A DNA stretch of 53,116 bases from an uncultured Burkholderiales bacterium (GTDB taxonomy: Bacteria > Pseudomonadota > Gammaproteobacteria > Burkholderiales > Burkholderiaceae), in contig CALBEV010000132.1 of assembly GCA_937891045.1 (NCBI GenBank), positions 1-53,116 on the forward strand. The letters run 5' to 3'. This document shows positions 1 through 7,764 of this stretch, piece after piece. Under the pieces are notes generated by a model. The model worked only from the letters and a program-made list of their open reading frames with translations. It had not been told where the DNA came from and searched no databases. The stretch's first letter is position 1; every line of letters begins with the position of its first letter. Both the position numbers and the translations under genes were made by a program.

Positions 1-318
1 GGATGACTTGCTGACAAAGCCTTTGGCGCCAAGCTTCAGCGCCAAGTTCATGATGTGCAACGAGGCATGCATGCTGCACATGATGATCTTGAGTTCTGGG
101 TCTCTGGTGAGGGCTCTTTCGATGAACTTCAGTCCTGAAATACCTGGCATTGAAAAATCAGTGATGACCACGTCCGTGTCAACGATTTTCAATATTTCAT
201 AGGCCTCTTCGCCAGAACTGGCTTGGGCCACCACTTGGAAACCTTGCGTGGCGTTGATCAAGCGGACATAACCCTCTCGAACAATGGCGTGATCATCTAC
301 CAACAGAATCTTGATCAT
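1..318 (-). CDS. Response regulator receiver domain, partial (NarL/LuxR type)
   Basis: The 106 codons that fall inside the window form an almost complete receiver domain, and the C-terminal output domain lies beyond base 1. The acid pocket is at D8-D9 (LLVDDH), the phospho-acceptor at D54 (VVITDFSMPG) and the conserved lysine at K104 (GFVSKS). The ATG at 318 has a good ribosome site (AAGGAA, 7 bases upstream). The style (DDHAIVREGYVRLI) is that of NarL/UhpA-type regulators with a LuxR output helix, which is family knowledge because the output domain is not seen. It follows the membrane histidine kinase gene on the same strand after 179 bases without any other gene, so it is probably its cognate regulator. 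No function beyond two-component signalling can be assigned. Confidence 0.9.
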   Translation of the reverse strand, partial: MIKILLVDDHAIVREGYVRLINATQGFQVVAQASSGEEAYEILKIVDTDVVITDFSMPGISGLKFIERALTRDPELKIIMCSMHASLHIMNLALKLGAKGFVSKSS

Positions 319-497
319 TGAATTTCCTTGCGATCATCTTGGTTGAACAAGATTTCAGGCAGGGTTTTAAACGCAAACAAATAGGTCTTGGTTTTGTAGG
401 GATAAATTCCCGCAGATTTCGCTGAAGAATCAAAGATCAGAAGTCTGTTCTTTGAAATCAAGGAAGCGTGTTGGTCCCCGCACCCACAAGCCTTGCA

Positions 498-1988
498 TCA
501 ATAGTACAAAGGCTCGTTGATCGCCGGTAAACGCACAGTGAAGACAGAGCCTTGGTGCATGGCGGTGGTGAAATTGATCGAGCTTTGGTGTGATTCAACA
601 ATGGTTTTGGACAGCCACAGACCAATGCCCATGCCCGTGTCTTTGCTCGTGCGCAACAGTTCAAACACCTGCGATTCAATGTCAGCAGAAATACCACTGC
701 CGTTGTCCGAAACACTCAGCAAGATCTGCTCACCTTCAAGTTGTGTCTGCAGTTGAATCTGCTTGGGACCTTGAAATGCGGCAGGAAAAGCCTCGCTGGC
801 ATTGGTGATCAGGTTCAACAATACCTGCTGTAACTGCGATTTGTCGCCGGTGAAATTCAATGCATGGGGGTGTAATTGCACTTGCAACTCAATCGATTGC
901 CGCTGCAAGCTGGGCTGACAAAGCAGCAACACATCTCGCACCAGCTCATTGAAATCAAAGGTGGTGATGGTCTTGCGACCCGATCCAAACATGTTGCGCA
1001 AAGTGGTGATGATGGTGGCCGCACGTTGGTTCGCCTTGCGCAAACCCGTCATGGCCTTGTCAATGTTGGCGTCTTGCTTGTTTTGGCCATCCTGCTCATT
1101 CAACACGAGCTCAATCATGTCGGTGTTCATCTGAATCACGGTCAAGGGCTGATTGAGTTCATGCGCCAAGCTGGCCACCAAGGCGCCCATGCCAGCAGTC
1201 TTGTTGAACAGACTGAGTTGTCGAATGATTTCTTCGCGCTCTGCCAGCAACTGTTTCAAGTTCAAACTGGTGCGTTGCATCGCGTCTGCACGTTCATTCG
1301 TCAGTGTCAATTCATGGGCCACCGCCAACTTTTGGCGTTCGGCAATTTCTAAAAAGACACGTAGAAAAGCAATATTGCTAAGGGTGATGCCTAAGAATTG
1401 GCCAATCACCATGACAGCCTGGTGCCAGCTGGGCGCATATATGTCGTCAATGGTGCCCGCCATGTAGACACCCATCGTGCGGACCGCCAAAGTGCTGCTC
1501 AAGCTCAAGCCACCCCACATGAGCAACTTGGCGCCCAATGATTCACGCAAGCGATGGAGTTCAAGGCCCATGCGGAAATACTCAAAACACATCACTGCAT
1601 AAAAAGCATTGAACAAGATCAGCGCTTCCCACTCTGCTTGAAGAAAATAGGTGAGATAAACAAACACCACAAAGTACAACAGGTGTGCCAGGGTGTATGA
1701 CCAATAAGCGCGTTCTTGACCTTGTGCAGGCAAATACATGCGCAATGCCACCATGCGTCCCCAGTTGCCGATGAGCATCAACAACTGGGCCACATACAAA
1801 AATAAAAATTCAGGAATTTGACCGCGCATGGCCAACAGCACGACGGCCATGCCGCTGAACATCCCAGCTGCACACCACAGCTTGACTTGATTGCTTCGGT
1901 ACTCTTGCAGAGCCAACCAAATGGCGCCGTGCAAGATCAAATACACGAAGCAAATCATGAAGATCGTGGTTTGGGTGTCCAGGTTCAT
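498..1988 (-). CDS. Membrane-bound sensor histidine kinase
   Basis: This 496-residue protein has an N-terminal membrane module of about six or seven hydrophobic segments (roughly residues 8-215), a linker coiled coil (about 215-265) and a HisKA/HATPase core. The phospho-accepting histidine is H276 in SLAHELNQPLTV, the NtrB/DctB-like H-box. The N box (LLNLITNASEAF), G1 (SDNGSGI) and G2 (GMGIGLWLSK) are all intact, so it should be an active kinase. An in-frame TTG nine bases upstream (1997) is possible. I chose the ATG at 1988, although neither start has a clear ribosome site. It lies 77 bases downstream of the mreB-like gene and precedes a response regulator gene, suggesting one transcription unit. 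The signal sensed is unknown, and there is no periplasmic or PAS domain. Confidence 0.92.
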   Translation of the reverse strand: MNLDTQTTIFMICFVYLILHGAIWLALQEYRSNQVKLWCAAGMFSGMAVVLLAMRGQIPEFLFLYVAQLLMLIGNWGRMVALRMYLPAQGQERAYWSYTLAHLLYFVVFVYLTYFLQAEWEALILFNAFYAVMCFEYFRMGLELHRLRESLGAKLLMWGGLSLSSTLAVRTMGVYMAGTIDDIYAPSWHQAVMVIGQFLGITLSNIAFLRVFLEIAERQKLAVAHELTLTNERADAMQRTSLNLKQLLAEREEIIRQLSLFNKTAGMGALVASLAHELNQPLTVIQMNTDMIELVLNEQDGQNKQDANIDKAMTGLRKANQRAATIITTLRNMFGSGRKTITTFDFNELVRDVLLLCQPSLQRQSIELQVQLHPHALNFTGDKSQLQQVLLNLITNASEAFPAAFQGPKQIQLQTQLEGEQILLSVSDNGSGISADIESQVFELLRTSKDTGMGIGLWLSKTIVESHQSSINFTTAMHQGSVFTVRLPAINEPLYY

Positions 1989-2065
1989 TGTGGGCAAACT
2001 GTAATGCTTCTGGTCATAGCTGCTTCCACCATCAGAGTGAAGGCAATGACTTCAACCGGACTGCA

Positions 2066-3115
2066 TCATTCGCGGGCAAAAATGCCTGTCACACCGTCCA
2101 ACCGTTCTAAAGCCATGCCACAACCGCGCACCACGCAGGTCAGGGGGTCATCCGCCAACATGACGGGCAAACCGGTTTCTTCAGCGATCAATCGATCAAG
2201 GTCGCGCAACAAAGCACCGCCGCCTGTGAGCATGATGCCGCGCTCTGCGATGTCGGAGCTGAGCTCAGGTGGTGTGTTTTCCAATGAAATCTTGATGGCA
2301 GTGACCAAGCCATTCAGCGGGTCGGTGAGCGCTTCCAATATTTCTGACGCCGACACAGTGAAAGACTGCGGGATGCCCTGGCTCAGGTTGCGCCCAGTGA
2401 CGTCCATTTCTTTGAATTCAGCACTTGGGAAAGCCACGCCAATTTGTTTTTTCAAGTTTTCGGCGGTTTGGTCGCCAATCAACATGCCATAGTTGCGTCG
2501 GATGTAGTTGACGATGGCTTCGTCAAACTTGTCGCCGCCAATGCGCACGCTGCCTTTGTAAACCATGCCACCCAGCGAGATGATGCCCACCTCGGTGGTG
2601 CCACCGCCAATATCGACCACCATCGAGCCGCAGGCATCGGCCACGGGCAGGCCCGCACCAATGGCTGCCGCCATCGGTTCTTCAATCAAAAAAACTTCTG
2701 ATGCTCCGGCACCCAAAGCGGATTCGCGGATGGCGCGACGCTCCACTTGCGTCGAACCACAGGGCACGCAAATGATGATGCGCGGGCTGGGTCGCAAGAT
2801 GCTGTTGGCATGGATAGTGCGAATGAAATGCTTGAGCATTTGCTCGGTGACGGTGAAGTCGGCAATCACGCCGTCTTTCATGGGTCGAATCGCTTCGATG
2901 TTGAAGGGAACCCTGCCCAGCATGGACTTGGCTTCTTGTCCAACTGCGATCATCTTCTTGTTGTTGGATGAACCACTGGTGTGCTGGATCGCCACCACAG
3001 AGGGTTCATCCAGAACAACGCCTTGATTCTTCACATAAATCAAAGTGTTGGCGGTCCCCAAGTCGATCGCCAAATCGGTGGAATACCACCTGCCCAAAAA
3101 GCTCAGTAGATTCAT
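2066..3115 (-). CDS. mreB: MreB-family actin-like rod-shape protein
   Basis: Bacterial actin homologue of 349 residues, the usual full MreB length. The N-terminal amphipathic stretch ([10 protein letters not shown]) that anchors proteobacterial MreB to the inner membrane is followed by the phosphate-1 loop [10 protein letters not shown] (18-27). Further on are phosphate-2 ([11 protein letters not shown]) and the adenosine loop (LTGGGALL). MreB filaments direct lateral peptidoglycan synthesis. Unlike the standard mreBCD-mrdAB cluster, no mreC, mreD, pbp2 or rodA follows. The partners are a bactofilin gene, whose stop overlaps this start by ATGA, and a two-component system. It may be a second, specialised paralogue. 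Whether a canonical mreB exists elsewhere cannot be seen. Family assignment is secure; the paralogue status is inference. Confidence 0.93.
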   Translation of the reverse strand: MNLLSFLGRWYSTDLAIDLGTANTLIYVKNQGVVLDEPSVVAIQHTSGSSNNKKMIAVGQEAKSMLGRVPFNIEAIRPMKDGVIADFTVTEQMLKHFIRTIHANSILRPSPRIIICVPCGSTQVERRAIRESALGAGASEVFLIEEPMAAAIGAGLPVADACGSMVVDIGGGTTEVGIISLGGMVYKGSVRIGGDKFDEAIVNYIRRNYGMLIGDQTAENLKKQIGVAFPSAEFKEMDVTGRNLSQGIPQSFTVSASEILEALTDPLNGLVTAIKISLENTPPELSSDIAERGIMLTGGGALLRDLDRLIAEETGLPVMLADDPLTCVVRGCGMALERLDGVTGIFARE

Positions 3116-3447
3116 TTGCTGCTGTTGTGCATGTCGCCTTGAAATTGGCCACCGCGCTCGATGTCAAGATCGGCATAAACAAGTTTGCCGGACACCTTTC
3201 CAGTTTTGCGAATTTGTAACAAACCTTTGCACTCCACATCGTCCATCAAGACGCCGTAAACATCGATTTCTTTCGCTCTTACTTTGCCCTTGATGTGACC
3301 TTGGGGGCCGATGTCCAAAACATGGGAGGTGATCTCGCCGGTGACGCGTCCATTGATTTGAGCGATGCCTGGCGCATGGATGGTCCCTACAAATGTCACC
3401 CCATCGGGGATGTATAAATCATTGGCGGGGTGAGTTTGTTCTTCCAT
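3112..3447 (-). CDS. Bactofilin (polymer-forming cytoskeletal protein)
   Basis: A 111-residue bactofilin. The central part (about residues 12-100) shows the repeating hydrophobic/glycine pattern of a right-handed beta-helix (for example [44 protein letters not shown]), with short charged tails. The family assembles nucleotide-free, non-polar filaments on the inner membrane and scaffolds local cell-wall enzymes. Bactofilin genes often neighbour M23 peptidases; here the partner is mreB, coupled by a 4-base overlap, and the upstream gene is a RodZ-like HTH. No clear N-terminal membrane-targeting helix is seen, so membrane attachment may depend on partners. The ATG at 3447 has only a weak purine-rich ribosome site. 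Confidence 0.88.
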   Translation of the reverse strand: MEEQTHPANDLYIPDGVTFVGTIHAPGIAQINGRVTGEITSHVLDIGPQGHIKGKVRAKEIDVYGVLMDDVECKGLLQIRKTGKVSGKLVYADLDIERGGQFQGDMHNSSK

Positions 3448-3456
3448 TTTTTTCTA

Positions 3457-3789
3457 TCAATTCTTTTCTGATGTTTTCATTAAAAACGCAGGAATATGGG
3501 TTGTTGCAGGGATGGTTTTATCGGTACTGCGTTGAATGTGGTTGAACACCAGATCGGGCAAATCCACGCCCAGCTTTTTGGCATAAAGCCTTGCAAACCA
3601 AATCAGCGGTTGGGTGCTTTTTTGAAAGAAAGCAGCGTTGCCTTCTTCAATGGCACGAATTTGGTCAGCCCGCATGCCGAGTTTTTTGCACATGTCATCC
3701 ATGGACAAGCCTTGCTTGATGCGTGCCTCATGCAACAGCCGACCTGCTTCAATCAGCATGTTGGGATCTGATGCAGAAGACAGGGCCAT
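3457..3789 (-). CDS. RodZ-like HTH protein lacking a membrane segment
   Basis: A 110-residue protein whose residues about 14-85 match the cytoplasmic HTH_25 domain at the N terminus of RodZ: GRLLHEARIKQGLSMDD, KLGMRADQIRAIEEG, then the aromatic helix pattern LIWFARLYAKKLGVDLPDL. In classical RodZ this domain binds MreB and is followed by a transmembrane helix and periplasmic domain. Here only about 25 polar residues follow and there is no hydrophobic segment, so it is a stand-alone cytosolic version. It is the first gene of the bactofilin-mreB run, 9 bases upstream of bactofilin. It could be an MreB adaptor or a DNA-binding regulator; the sequence does not decide. The start at 3789 lacks a Shine-Dalgarno sequence. 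Confidence 0.78.
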   Translation of the reverse strand: MALSSASDPNMLIEAGRLLHEARIKQGLSMDDMCKKLGMRADQIRAIEEGNAAFFQKSTQPLIWFARLYAKKLGVDLPDLVFNHIQRSTDKTIPATTHIPAFLMKTSEKN

Positions 3790-3798
3790 GAATTAAAA

Positions 3799-3850
3799 GG
3801 TGAGACAGGTGAACATGCACCGAAATATGGCACTGGAGCCCTGTCTCACC
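3799..3850. repeat. 11-bp perfect inverted repeat upstream of the cytoskeletal operon
   Basis: GGTGAGACAGG (3799-3809) and its exact reverse complement CCTGTCTCACC (3840-3850) flank 30 bases, ending 10 bases before the RodZ-like HTH start. Read on the minus strand the hairpin is followed by CCTTTTAATTC and then the ATG, so it could be a 5'-leader attenuator or a pair of operator half-sites. A second small palindrome, TCCCC-AAAT-GGGGA, lies at 3853-3866. The function is inferred from position only. Confidence 0.6.
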
Positions 3851-3981
3851 TATCCCCAAATGGGGAATTTCTCACACATACCCACAAATAGTTGCAACAG
3901 ATGAATACCTAACGATTATTTATAAAGCTTGAGATTGACCGCGATGGACACACAATACGCAGCCATGAACCCACACACACC

Positions 3982-4605
3982 ATGACAGTCAAAGGCCATG
4001 TTTTTTTGGTGGACGATGACCACGAAATTCGCTTTCATTAGGGCGATGTGTTGCGTCAGCTTGGCTATGGCGTGACCGACCATGCAAGCGCAGCTGAGTT
4101 TTTTCAGCAAGCAAGGCGTGTGTCACCAGCCGTCTTGGTGCTCGACATGCGCATGCCGAAGATGACAGGCTTGGATTTGCAAAAAGCCTTGCATGCACAA
4201 GACTGGCCCTTGCCCATCATCTACATGAGCGGGGACAGTCAAAACCAAGAAATCATTGACGCCATGAAATTGGGCGCCATAGATTTTTTATGGAAACCTT
4301 TTACCCAGATGCAAATGGTGCAAGCCATCGACAAGGGCTTGGCCCTGGATGCGCAACGCCATGCCGATCAGAAGCGCTTGCATCGCGTGGCCAACCTCTA
4401 CGAAGGATTGAGCCCCAGAGAGCAAAGCATGTTTGCGTTGATGCATTTGGGACATGGCAACAAAGACATTGCGGCGTCCACGGGTGTGATGGCCGACACC
4501 GTGAAGAAACACCGTGCCCAAGTGCTGACCAAAATGCAAGTGGAAAGCTTGGCTGAATTGCTGGCTTTGTGCAAAGACTTCATGCCGCCAGTGCATGAAG
4601 TTTGA
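3982..4605 (+). pseudogene. FixJ-type response regulator interrupted by in-frame TAG
   Basis: The reading frame from ATG 3982 begins as a receiver domain (VFLVDDDHEIR, acid pocket D11-D13). It meets TAG at 4039-4041 (codon 20) and continues in the same frame for 187 codons. The remainder holds the phospho-acceptor D55 (VLDMRMPKMTG), K105 (FLWKPF) and a LuxR-type HTH (LSPREQSMFALMHLGHGNKDIA to LTKMQ), so everything else is intact. The seven-T run just before does not shift the frame. Translation could restart at GTG 4048, but that product lacks beta-strand 1 and the acidic pocket and should not be phosphorylated normally. A single base change (for example TTG or TCG to TAG) explains it; a sequencing error or suppression is also possible. 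It diverges from the kinase/cytoskeleton operon. Confidence 0.85.
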
Positions 4606-4643
4606 TGCAAAGCAGATCCAAAACTTAGACCTCAGGCGAGAGC

Positions 4644-5660
4644 TTAGGGCAGTGCTTTAACCCACTTCAAAATGGCTTGCACCATGGGTGTCACAGCCTG
4701 CGGATCGCGAATTTCACCGGCCAAGACGTGTTGACCTTTGCTTTGACTGAAGTCCACGGGCGTCAGGATTTTTTGCACTGAGCCAAAGCGTGCAACAGCT
4801 TCCTTGGTTTCAGTGGGATCCACGGTTTCATCTTTTTCACTGTAGAGCACCAACACGGGGGTTTTGAAATTACCCAGGTCTGAGTCGCGCACTTTTTTCA
4901 CCAAGGCCAGCATCGGAAACAGGGCTTTGGTGGGATAGGACTGCGTCCAACCCTCGGCATCACGTGGGTTGTCGGAATTGGAGACCACCTTGGGCCCGGT
5001 CACTGCATAGGCGATTTTGTGCCCCCAATGGCCATTCACCAACTCGGAGGCTTTGTTTTTCAAGCCAAAGTTGGGGGAGATGAACACATGCGCGTCCACC
5101 ATGGCGGCATCAGGCGAGGTGGCCAACCAAGTGGCCAAGGTAGAACCCGTGGAGCAACTGATGAGCAGCACTTTGCGACCCAGGGTTTTGCCAATGCGCA
5201 CGGCTTCCAAAGTGTCGGCCATCCAGTCTTGTGCCGTGGCTTCACCCATCGCCTCACCTGGCAAGCCATGGCCTGTTAATCGTGTGTAAAACACATTGGC
5301 ACCAAGGGCCTTGGCCAGGTCATCGGCCACAGGTGCAGTTTCCAATCGGCTGGCGGAAAAACCATGCACATAGACCACGGCCCATTCGGTGGCTTGTTTG
5401 TCTGCGTGGGCCCACACAATGCCTTTGGCCGTGCCGGGTTTCAGGCCAGACACCTTGGCCTCGTTTTGCGCGAGCCAGTTGTCGAGTTCGTTCAGTTGTG
5501 CAGGAGCGGATTCGCGAACGGTGGGTGTGTTGGGGCCAAATTCATTCTTGGGGCCCATGAAGAAAACCAGCAAGCCCGCCAATACCAACCCGGCCAATGC
5601 ATTGGCCAGGATGCGAACCCATGCCCGTTTGGGCGAGAAGAATAAATGGCGTGTGTTCAT
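4644..5660 (-). CDS. Membrane-anchored alpha/beta hydrolase
   Basis: This is a 338-residue serine hydrolase. Residues 16-36 form one hydrophobic helix after a basic stretch (KRAWVR), giving a signal anchor with the catalytic domain probably in the periplasm. The oxyanion HG is at 99-100. The nucleophile elbow is SCSTG (168-172) with S170, a variant of GxSxG in which the first glycine is serine. D277 (YSEKDETVD) and H311 (KGQHVLAG) complete the triad. Substrate is unknown; lysophospholipase or carboxylesterase would fit. Its start overlaps the stop of the upstream enoyl-CoA hydratase gene by ATGA, so the two are co-translated. Confidence 0.82.
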   Translation of the reverse strand: MNTRHLFFSPKRAWVRILANALAGLVLAGLLVFFMGPKNEFGPNTPTVRESAPAQLNELDNWLAQNEAKVSGLKPGTAKGIVWAHADKQATEWAVVYVHGFSASRLETAPVADDLAKALGANVFYTRLTGHGLPGEAMGEATAQDWMADTLEAVRIGKTLGRKVLLISCSTGSTLATWLATSPDAAMVDAHVFISPNFGLKNKASELVNGHWGHKIAYAVTGPKVVSNSDNPRDAEGWTQSYPTKALFPMLALVKKVRDSDLGNFKTPVLVLYSEKDETVDPTETKEAVARFGSVQKILTPVDFSQSKGQHVLAGEIRDPQAVTPMVQAILKWVKALP

Positions 5661-6436
5661 TGGTGTTTAAAGACGGGTGTGCGTTTGTTGAGGAAAGCGT
5701 CCATGCCTTCTTTTTGGTCTTCGGTGGCAAACAGGGATTGAAAAATGCGGCGCTCGTACATCACTCCATCGGACAAGCTGCTCTCGAACGCGCGGTTCAC
5801 GGATTCTTTGGCGGCTTTCACGGCCAACTGTGAATGGCTGCAAATGACCAAGGCCGCTGCCAGGGTTTCTTCCATCAGTTTGTCCAAAGGCACGACGCGG
5901 CTGACCAAGCCCGAACGCTCGGCTTCGTCCACGTTCATCATGCGACCGGTGAGGGCCAGATCCATGGCTTTGGCTTTGCCAATCGCACGCGGCAAACGCT
6001 GTGTGCCACCAGCGCCAGGAATGATGCCAATCTTGATTTCGGGTTGACCAAACTTGGCGTTCTCAGCGGCGATGATGAAGTCGCACATCATGGCCAATTC
6101 ACAACCGCCGCCCAATGCAAATCCACTGACCGCGGCAATGACCGGTTTGCGGATGCTGCGAATGGTTTCCCAGTCGCGGGTGATGAAGTCTTGGTTGTAA
6201 ACCTCGGCAAAGCTGAATTGGGCCATGGCGGCAATGTCGGCACCAGCGGCAAAGGCTTTTTCGTTGCCGATGATGATGATGCAACCGATCTTGTGGTCGC
6301 TGTCAAATACTTTGAGGGCTTGCCCCAACTCCACCATCAATTCACCATGCAGCGCATTCAATTGCTTGGGGCGGTTCAGCGTGATGATGCCCACTTGTTC
6401 GGCTTCGGTTCGCACTTGAATGAATTCGTAGGACAT
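5657..6436 (-). CDS. Enoyl-CoA hydratase (PaaF-like crotonase)
   Basis: A 259-residue crotonase-fold enzyme hydrating trans-2-enoyl-CoA in the cytosol. Visible are the CoA-binding [11 protein letters not shown] loop, the oxyanion/catalytic segment [14 protein letters not shown] with its glutamate, and the second glutamate region [19 protein letters not shown]. The intact glutamate pair marks a true hydratase. I start at ATG 6436 (MSYEFIQV); an extra 30 codons upstream look non-coding. It diverges from paaG-paaI-paaK, so a role as the 2,3-dehydroadipyl-CoA hydratase PaaF is plausible, but the motifs do not separate PaaF from general beta-oxidation hydratases. Confidence 0.9.
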   Translation of the reverse strand: MSYEFIQVRTEAEQVGIITLNRPKQLNALHGELMVELGQALKVFDSDHKIGCIIIIGNEKAFAAGADIAAMAQFSFAEVYNQDFITRDWETIRSIRKPVIAAVSGFALGGGCELAMMCDFIIAAENAKFGQPEIKIGIIPGAGGTQRLPRAIGKAKAMDLALTGRMMNVDEAERSGLVSRVVPLDKLMEETLAAALVICSHSQLAVKAAKESVNRAFESSLSDGVMYERRIFQSLFATEDQKEGMDAFLNKRTPVFKHQ

Positions 6437-6528
6437 CAATGGCTCCAGGGTTTGTGTCAGATGCGCTCCACTATACCCAAGCGGCGCTGCGGGGCAGGGT
6501 GTTAAATTACCAGAAATAGGAGACAAGC

Positions 6529-7323
6529 ATGAGTGAGAGCACAGTTTTGTATGAAGAGCGCGGCAATGTCGGACTGGTGACCTTGAACCGCCCGCAAGCC
6601 TTGAACAGTTTCACGCGCCAAATGCACCATGAGCTGTGGGCCATCCTGGACAAAGCAGAAGCCAACAAAAACATCCGTGCGCTGGTCATCACGGGCGCGG
6701 GTCGCGGTTTTTGCGCCGGTGCCGATTTGGCGGAATTTGATTTCGCCGATGGTCCCAATTTGGTGGAGCGTGCCGACCCCGGCCCGATCATCGACCAAGC
6801 TTTCAACCCCACCACACGCCGTTTGCAAAACCTGCGCATGCCTACCGTCGCTGCTGTGAATGGCGTGGCTGCTGGGGCCGGCGCGTCTTTGGTGATGACC
6901 TGTGATGTGGCGATTGCCGCACCCACCGCCAGCTTCATTCAAGCCTTCAGCAAAATCGGTTTGATTCCCGATGCTGGCAGCAGTTGGTTTTTGGTCGAGC
7001 GTTTGGGTTTGGCCCGTGCCACGGCCTTGGCCATGACCGGCGACAAACTGATGGCACCACAGGCCAAAGAATGGGGCCTGATTTGGGACGTGGCCGACGA
7101 CAGCGTGGCCGCAGCCCTGCAATTTGCCGAGCGCTTGGCCGTCATGCCGACCAAAGCCTTGGTGTCCACCCGCGCTTTGTTGCGCGATGCGGGTCAACGC
7201 AGCTTGAACCAACAACTCGACGCCGAACGTGATGCGCAATCCGCTTTGGGCCGCACCCACGATTACATTGAAGGCGTCACCGCGTTTTTGCAAAAACGAC
7301 CCGCGCAATTCAAAGGCGAATAA
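6529..7323 (+). CDS. paaG: PaaG-type ring-1,2-epoxyphenylacetyl-CoA isomerase
   Basis: A 264-residue crotonase superfamily member. It has the CoA loop [11 protein letters not shown] (60-70) and the oxyanion glycines [11 protein letters not shown]. In place of the hydratase glutamates it carries the PaaG signature [13 protein letters not shown] with D148, the residue PaaG uses to isomerise ring-1,2-epoxyphenylacetyl-CoA to the oxepin. The start has a strong ribosome site (AGGAG). It is followed after 3 bases by paaI and then overlapping paaK, which supports a role in phenylacetate degradation. The ring epoxidase genes paaABCDE and the paaZ gene are not in the window. Confidence 0.88.
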   Translation: MSESTVLYEERGNVGLVTLNRPQALNSFTRQMHHELWAILDKAEANKNIRALVITGAGRGFCAGADLAEFDFADGPNLVERADPGPIIDQAFNPTTRRLQNLRMPTVAAVNGVAAGAGASLVMTCDVAIAAPTASFIQAFSKIGLIPDAGSSWFLVERLGLARATALAMTGDKLMAPQAKEWGLIWDVADDSVAAALQFAERLAVMPTKALVSTRALLRDAGQRSLNQQLDAERDAQSALGRTHDYIEGVTAFLQKRPAQFKGE

Positions 7324-7326
7324 GCC

Positions 7327-7764
7327 ATGAGCGACATCAGTGCTGATGCCTTGGCGCAGCAAGTAGGGCAGCGCATGTTCGCCGCCGACAAGGCCTCGCG
7401 GCAAACCATGGGCATGGAACTGCTGTATTGCAAACCCGGCACGGCCAGCATGCGCATGACTGTTGAAGACAAACATTTGAACGGCCACCAAATGTGCCAC
7501 GGCGGCTTCATCTTCACCTTGGCCGATTCCACGTTCGCATTCGCTTGCAACAGCCACAACAATGCGGCGGTGGCGTCTGCTGCCAGCATTGAATTTTTAA
7601 AGCCTGCGCTCCTGGGGGATGTGCTCACCTGTGTCGGTGTCGAGCAAGTTTTGAGTGGCCGACACGGTGTGTACGACATGACGGTGCGCAACCAAAAAGA
7701 CCAGATGATCGCTTTGTTTCGCGGCAAAAGCGCACAGATTCAAGGACAAGTGGTGCCCACATGA
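7327..7764 (+). CDS. paaI: Phenylacetyl-CoA thioesterase PaaI (hotdog fold)
   Basis: This 145-residue hotdog-fold thioesterase has the family core N..QMCHGGFIFTLAD (about 52-67): the HGG turn sits at H58-G60 and the catalytic acid at D67. PaaI proteins hydrolyse phenylacetyl-CoA and ring-hydroxylated phenylacetyl-CoA, releasing CoA when the pathway stalls. It starts 3 bases after paaG and its stop overlaps the paaK start by ATGA, so the three are translated as one unit. Length matches the family (about 140). Confidence 0.9.
   Translation: MSDISADALAQQVGQRMFAADKASRQTMGMELLYCKPGTASMRMTVEDKHLNGHQMCHGGFIFTLADSTFAFACNSHNNAAVASAASIEFLKPALLGDVLTCVGVEQVLSGRHGVYDMTVRNQKDQMIALFRGKSAQIQGQVVPT

Noticed and set aside
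4000..4010. Seven-T run as a possible frameshift in the FixJ-type gene
   Set aside because: The frame before and after the run gives a continuous receiver motif (VFLVDDD), so the defect is the TAG codon and not a shift.
6502..7557. 351-codon open frame on the minus strand opposite paaG-paaI
   Set aside because: It is a shadow of strong codon bias; both plus-strand genes have complete families, ribosome sites and tight spacing.
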